DNA of 7,445 nucleotides from Chloroflexota bacterium (GTDB lineage: Bacteria > Chloroflexota > Dehalococcoidia > UBA3495). The DNA lies in assembly GCA_022576105.1 (NCBI GenBank), contig JACZRM010000082.1, forward strand, positions 1 to 7,445, written 5' to 3'. Numbering within the stretch: the stretch's first letter is position 1; each line of letters begins with the position of its first letter. Of the stretch, positions 5,521 to 7,445 are shown piece after piece. The notes beneath the pieces were generated by a model, which had not been told where the DNA came from, searched no databases, and saw only the letters and a list, made by a program, of their open reading frames with translations. The position numbers and the translations under genes were made by a program.

Positions 5521-6756
5521 GTGAATACATTGCGCAAGTTAAAAATTAGCTGGATCTTGGGAGTTGTGGGGCTGGTGGTAATATCCGGCATTTTCGTTTT
5601 GCGGTATGTCAGCCCAGTTCAAGGAGCGTCCGGAGAGGTGGTAATCCTGTCTACCACCAGTACGTCACAGATAATATCGGCATTCAACGCAGCCGGCAAA
5701 ACTGTGGTTAGCAAGACTCCCACAGAATGGTCTGCGATGACCGCGGCCGAATTTGACGCTTTTGACGCCATCGTATTGGGAGATCCCCATTGCAAATCCG
5801 GCACCAGCGCCATCAGTGCGGCAATTGGAAATGCTGCCACTTGGGGACCGGTGGTCGATGGGAACGTGATTATCATCGGCACCGACGAACAGTTTCATGC
5901 CAGCGGCAACCGCGGGCAAGCTTTGATGAACGGAGCCGCCGCCTTTGTGGTTGACAACACTGCCGGCAAGACCGGAGCGTATATCTCCCTGAGTTGTTAT
6001 TACCACGCTACGGCATCAGGCACTCCGCTGCCGATGCTGGACGATGCCTTCGGTAGTAGTGGAGATTTCACCGCTACTGGCGTTGGTTGCTTCAACAATG
6101 CGCACATAGTCGCGACGCACCCGGCGTTCACTGCAGCCAGTGTGGCCGATTCAAACCTGTCTAACTGGAGTTGCTCGGTGCATGAGGCCTTTGACAATTG
6201 GCCCATCACCTTTGAAGTGTTGGCCATCGCCAGAAACATCGGGTCGGCGTTTACCGCGCCGGACGGGTCGGTGGGGACGCCGTACATCCTGGCCAGGGGC
6301 GTAACGGTAATAAGTGACATAACCTTATCTCCAGACGGCGTTACCAACGATGTCGGTGATACCCATACCTTGACTGCAACCGTGACCGTCGACACACCGT
6401 CACCAGGTACACCGGTGGTGGGCACCTTGGTTACTTTTGAGGTCATTGCTGGTCCTCATGCCGGAACAACCGGCACCGGCACAACCGACTCCAGCGGAAT
6501 GGCGACCTTCGGGTATGTTGGTGCAAGTACCGGCATTGATACGATTGAAGCTACCTTTGTAGATGGCTCGAGCCGGACCCAACGGTCAAACCGGGTTACA
6601 AAAGAATGGGTAATTCCACCACCGGCATCGCCACCAACACCGCCACCGACACCGCCACCAACCGGCCCTGACGAACCTTCGGATGACCCGCCCGCTGAGG
6701 AGCCTCCCGCTGAAGAGCCTCCCGCTGAAGGCTCCGGCGAGGGTGCCGGAGAGTAA
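5521..6756 (+). CDS. Exported protein with ThuA/GATase-like domain, Big_1-type Ig-like domain and Pro/Glu-rich tail, 411 aa
   Basis: The N-terminus (MNTLRKLKIS, then a hydrophobic helix at about 10-29) is a signal peptide or anchor, with a possible cleavage site after Q-G-A36. Residues 39-262 contain VVILSTT, FDAIVLGDPHC, GNVIIIGTDEQFH, GAAAFVVDN and GAYISLSCYYH. This alternation of buried strands resembles a class I glutamine-amidotransferase/ThuA-like flavodoxin fold seen in surface proteins, but no Cys-His-Glu triad is obvious. Four cysteines (91, 159, 190, 218) could form disulfides outside the cell. Residues 263-363 (TLSPDGVTNDVGDTHTLTAT, VTFEVIAGPHAG, DSSGMATFGYVG, DTIEATF) match the bacterial Ig-like group 1 pattern. 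The tail (about 365-411) has PPTP and PAEEP repeats and ends acidic, with no sorting signal or second helix. A role in surface binding is likely; an enzymatic role is unproven. Starting at ATG 5485 would add 12 residues (423 aa). It appears monocistronic, with a terminator 37 bases after the stop. Confidence 0.8.
   Translation: MNTLRKLKISWILGVVGLVVISGIFVLRYVSPVQGASGEVVILSTTSTSQIISAFNAAGKTVVSKTPTEWSAMTAAEFDAFDAIVLGDPHCKSGTSAISAAIGNAATWGPVVDGNVIIIGTDEQFHASGNRGQALMNGAAAFVVDNTAGKTGAYISLSCYYHATASGTPLPMLDDAFGSSGDFTATGVGCFNNAHIVATHPAFTAASVADSNLSNWSCSVHEAFDNWPITFEVLAIARNIGSAFTAPDGSVGTPYILARGVTVISDITLSPDGVTNDVGDTHTLTATVTVDTPSPGTPVVGTLVTFEVIAGPHAGTTGTGTTDSSGMATFGYVGASTGIDTIEATFVDGSSRTQRSNRVTKEWVIPPPASPPTPPPTPPPTGPDEPSDDPPAEEPPAEEPPAEGSGEGAGE
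6631..6735 (+). repeat. In-gene tandem repeats encoding the Pro-rich tail
   Basis: A 12-base unit CCACCAACACCG occurs at 6631-6642, 6643-6654 (one change) and 6655-6666 (partial), encoding Pro-Pro-Thr-Pro. A 15-base unit CCCGCTGAGGAGCCT follows at 6691-6705, 6706-6720 (one change) and, in part, 6721-6735, encoding Pro-Ala-Glu-Glu-Pro. Near-identity of the DNA copies points to recent slippage and probable length variation between strains. Confidence 0.8.
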
Positions 6757-6793
6757 CTAGTCTCGGCCGAAAATGGCCAGGTCGATTGAATGG

Positions 6794-6830
6794 AATGAGC
6801 CCGGGCAAACGCTTTCGGGCTCATTTCTTT
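6794..6830 (+). terminator. Intrinsic terminator of the exported protein gene
   Basis: AATGAGCCCG (6794-6803) pairs exactly with CGGGCTCATT (6816-6825) around a 12-base loop and is followed by TCTTT. The GC-rich upper stem, the run of T-rich bases and the position 37 bases after the TAA stop all fit a rho-independent terminator. Confidence 0.8.
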
Positions 6831-6864
6831 GCCTGGAATCATTGGCGCAGCCGACGTTGCAATA

Positions 6865-6904
6865 CCGGTCACATGAAGTGACCGGAAGATCATCTCCGGA
6901 AGAT
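6865..6904. repeat. 8-bp inverted repeat with adjoining 9-bp direct repeat
   Basis: CCGGTCAC (6865-6872) and GTGACCGG (6878-6885) form a perfect inverted repeat around ATGAA. The right arm overlaps CCGGAAGAT (6882-6890), which recurs exactly at 6896-6904. The symmetry could be a protein-binding site, but no gene starts nearby. Confidence 0.6.
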
Positions 6905-7027
6905 AATCTATCGGGGCGCGGCTCAACCGGGTTGGACAGTGTTCAGCAGTCCAAGTTCTGACTAACACACCTGGGTTGCCCAACCACCGTTCGTCCGGCC
7001 AACAGGAATTTACCGACTATGCTGCGG

Positions 7028-7231
7028 TTAAGGCCAGTTCTTACCGGGACCAGAATCCGGAAGCAGTAGCCGTCCCATCAGGACTGCACCCATGACCAGG
7101 ATCAGCGACATCGCTTTGTGGATGGGAAACCTGGTCTGAATCAGCGCCCACCGAGCAACGTATCCCGTATTCGATTTCGATTCCCTCGGCGCGCTGTCCC
7201 CACCAAAGTCCCCACTTCCTCTCTCGGCAAG
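7028..7231 (-). other. Minus-strand open frame ending in a hydrophobic segment, possible gene remnant
   Basis: On the minus strand an open frame runs from just after a TGA (7234-7232) to a TAA at 7030-7028. Its last 45 codons or so read ARWALIQTRFPIHKAMSLIL, then VMGAVLMGRLLLPDSGPGKN and a final WP. This looks like a basic segment followed by a transmembrane helix and a short tail. No start codon with a ribosome-binding site is present upstream; the only ATG near the helix would give a 27-residue peptide. It may be the 3' end of a decayed membrane protein gene or chance. I do not recognise a family. Confidence 0.22.
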
Positions 7232-7387
7232 TCAGCCGGGCGGTCTGGTAAATCTTGCCCCGTGCCTTAACGCAGCGGGTGGGTAGGTCATCAATTAACG
7301 ATGCTGCCCCGCCAGCAACGCGGCTGACATTTTTCGGCTGGCCATTCTACCGGCCTAGCAAAAACTCTTCACCGTTCATTGTTCTTG

Positions 7388-7425
7388 GTTTGCCGTTAGC
7401 GTGTGCGTAGTTTGCTGTTGGCGTG
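7388..7425. repeat. Imperfect 16-bp direct repeat at 22-bp spacing
   Basis: GTTTGCCGTTAGCGTG (7388-7403) recurs as GTTTGCTGTTGGCGTG (7410-7425) with two changes. The 22-base period is two helical turns, which would suit a protein bound to one face of the DNA, but only two copies are visible at the window edge. Confidence 0.5.
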
Positions 7426-7445
7426 GGCCGATATTTTTCTAGACT

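Larger units (their letters stand above)
6905..7445. other. Right-hand intergenic stretch
   Basis: Beyond the possible minus-strand remnant there is no supported gene here. A 6-bp inverted repeat (GCCAGC 7311-7316 with GCTGGC 7337-7342) is too weak to call. Near the right edge an imperfect 16-base direct repeat is seen (7388-7425). Confidence 0.5.

Noticed and set aside
5352..5549. A 65-codon + strand frame starting inside the tandem repeats
   Set aside because: It begins in repeat sequence, has no ribosome-binding site, overlaps the start of the exported protein gene and has no family likeness.
6773..6961. A 62-codon + strand frame after the exported protein gene
   Set aside because: It runs straight through the terminator hairpin and the inverted repeat, and has no ribosome-binding site.

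Overview
The window looks like part of a bacterial chromosome with sparse genes, about 55% GC by eye. Three intact-looking genes, all on the + strand, are separated by long intergenic stretches that hold decayed gene fragments and repeats. The proteins resemble those of environmental Chloroflexota (SAR202/Dehalococcoidia-like) more than any other group I can name, but this is only an impression from protein style. There is no rRNA, tRNA or universal marker gene to fix the organism.

Layout. Positions 1-202 (minus strand) hold a coiled-coil tail fragment of a large serine recombinase that has lost its catalytic N-terminus and runs off the left edge. After an AT-rich gap comes a 670-residue alpha/beta hydrolase domain protein (381-2393). 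A 314-base spacer follows, then a membrane-anchored SGNH/GDSL esterase-like protein with an unusual N-terminal half (2708-4084). Positions 4261-4914 are the C-terminal half of an isocitrate lyase gene. It has no N-terminal half and carries an in-frame amber codon 17 codons before its ancestral end, so it is a pseudogene. A short tandem repeat and a perfect 17-bp hairpin close it off.

Positions 4997-5520 hold a possible minus-strand M20-peptidase N-terminal remnant and a tandem-repeat block (5297-5377) that recalls the multiple terminal repeats of IS21-type insertion sequences. The third intact gene (5521-6756) encodes an exported protein with a ThuA/glutamine-amidotransferase-like domain, a bacterial Ig-like (Big_1-type) domain and a Pro/Glu-rich tail. 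It is followed by a good intrinsic terminator. The last 690 bases carry no convincing gene.

The three intact genes do not form an operon: gaps are large and each seems to have its own start signals. No shared pathway is evident beyond two being hydrolase-type and two being exported or membrane-bound. I do not see a defence system, CRISPR array or clear new multi-gene system. The most notable content is the cluster of gene wrecks and repeats, which suggests past recombination by mobile elements, and the two exported proteins of unusual architecture.
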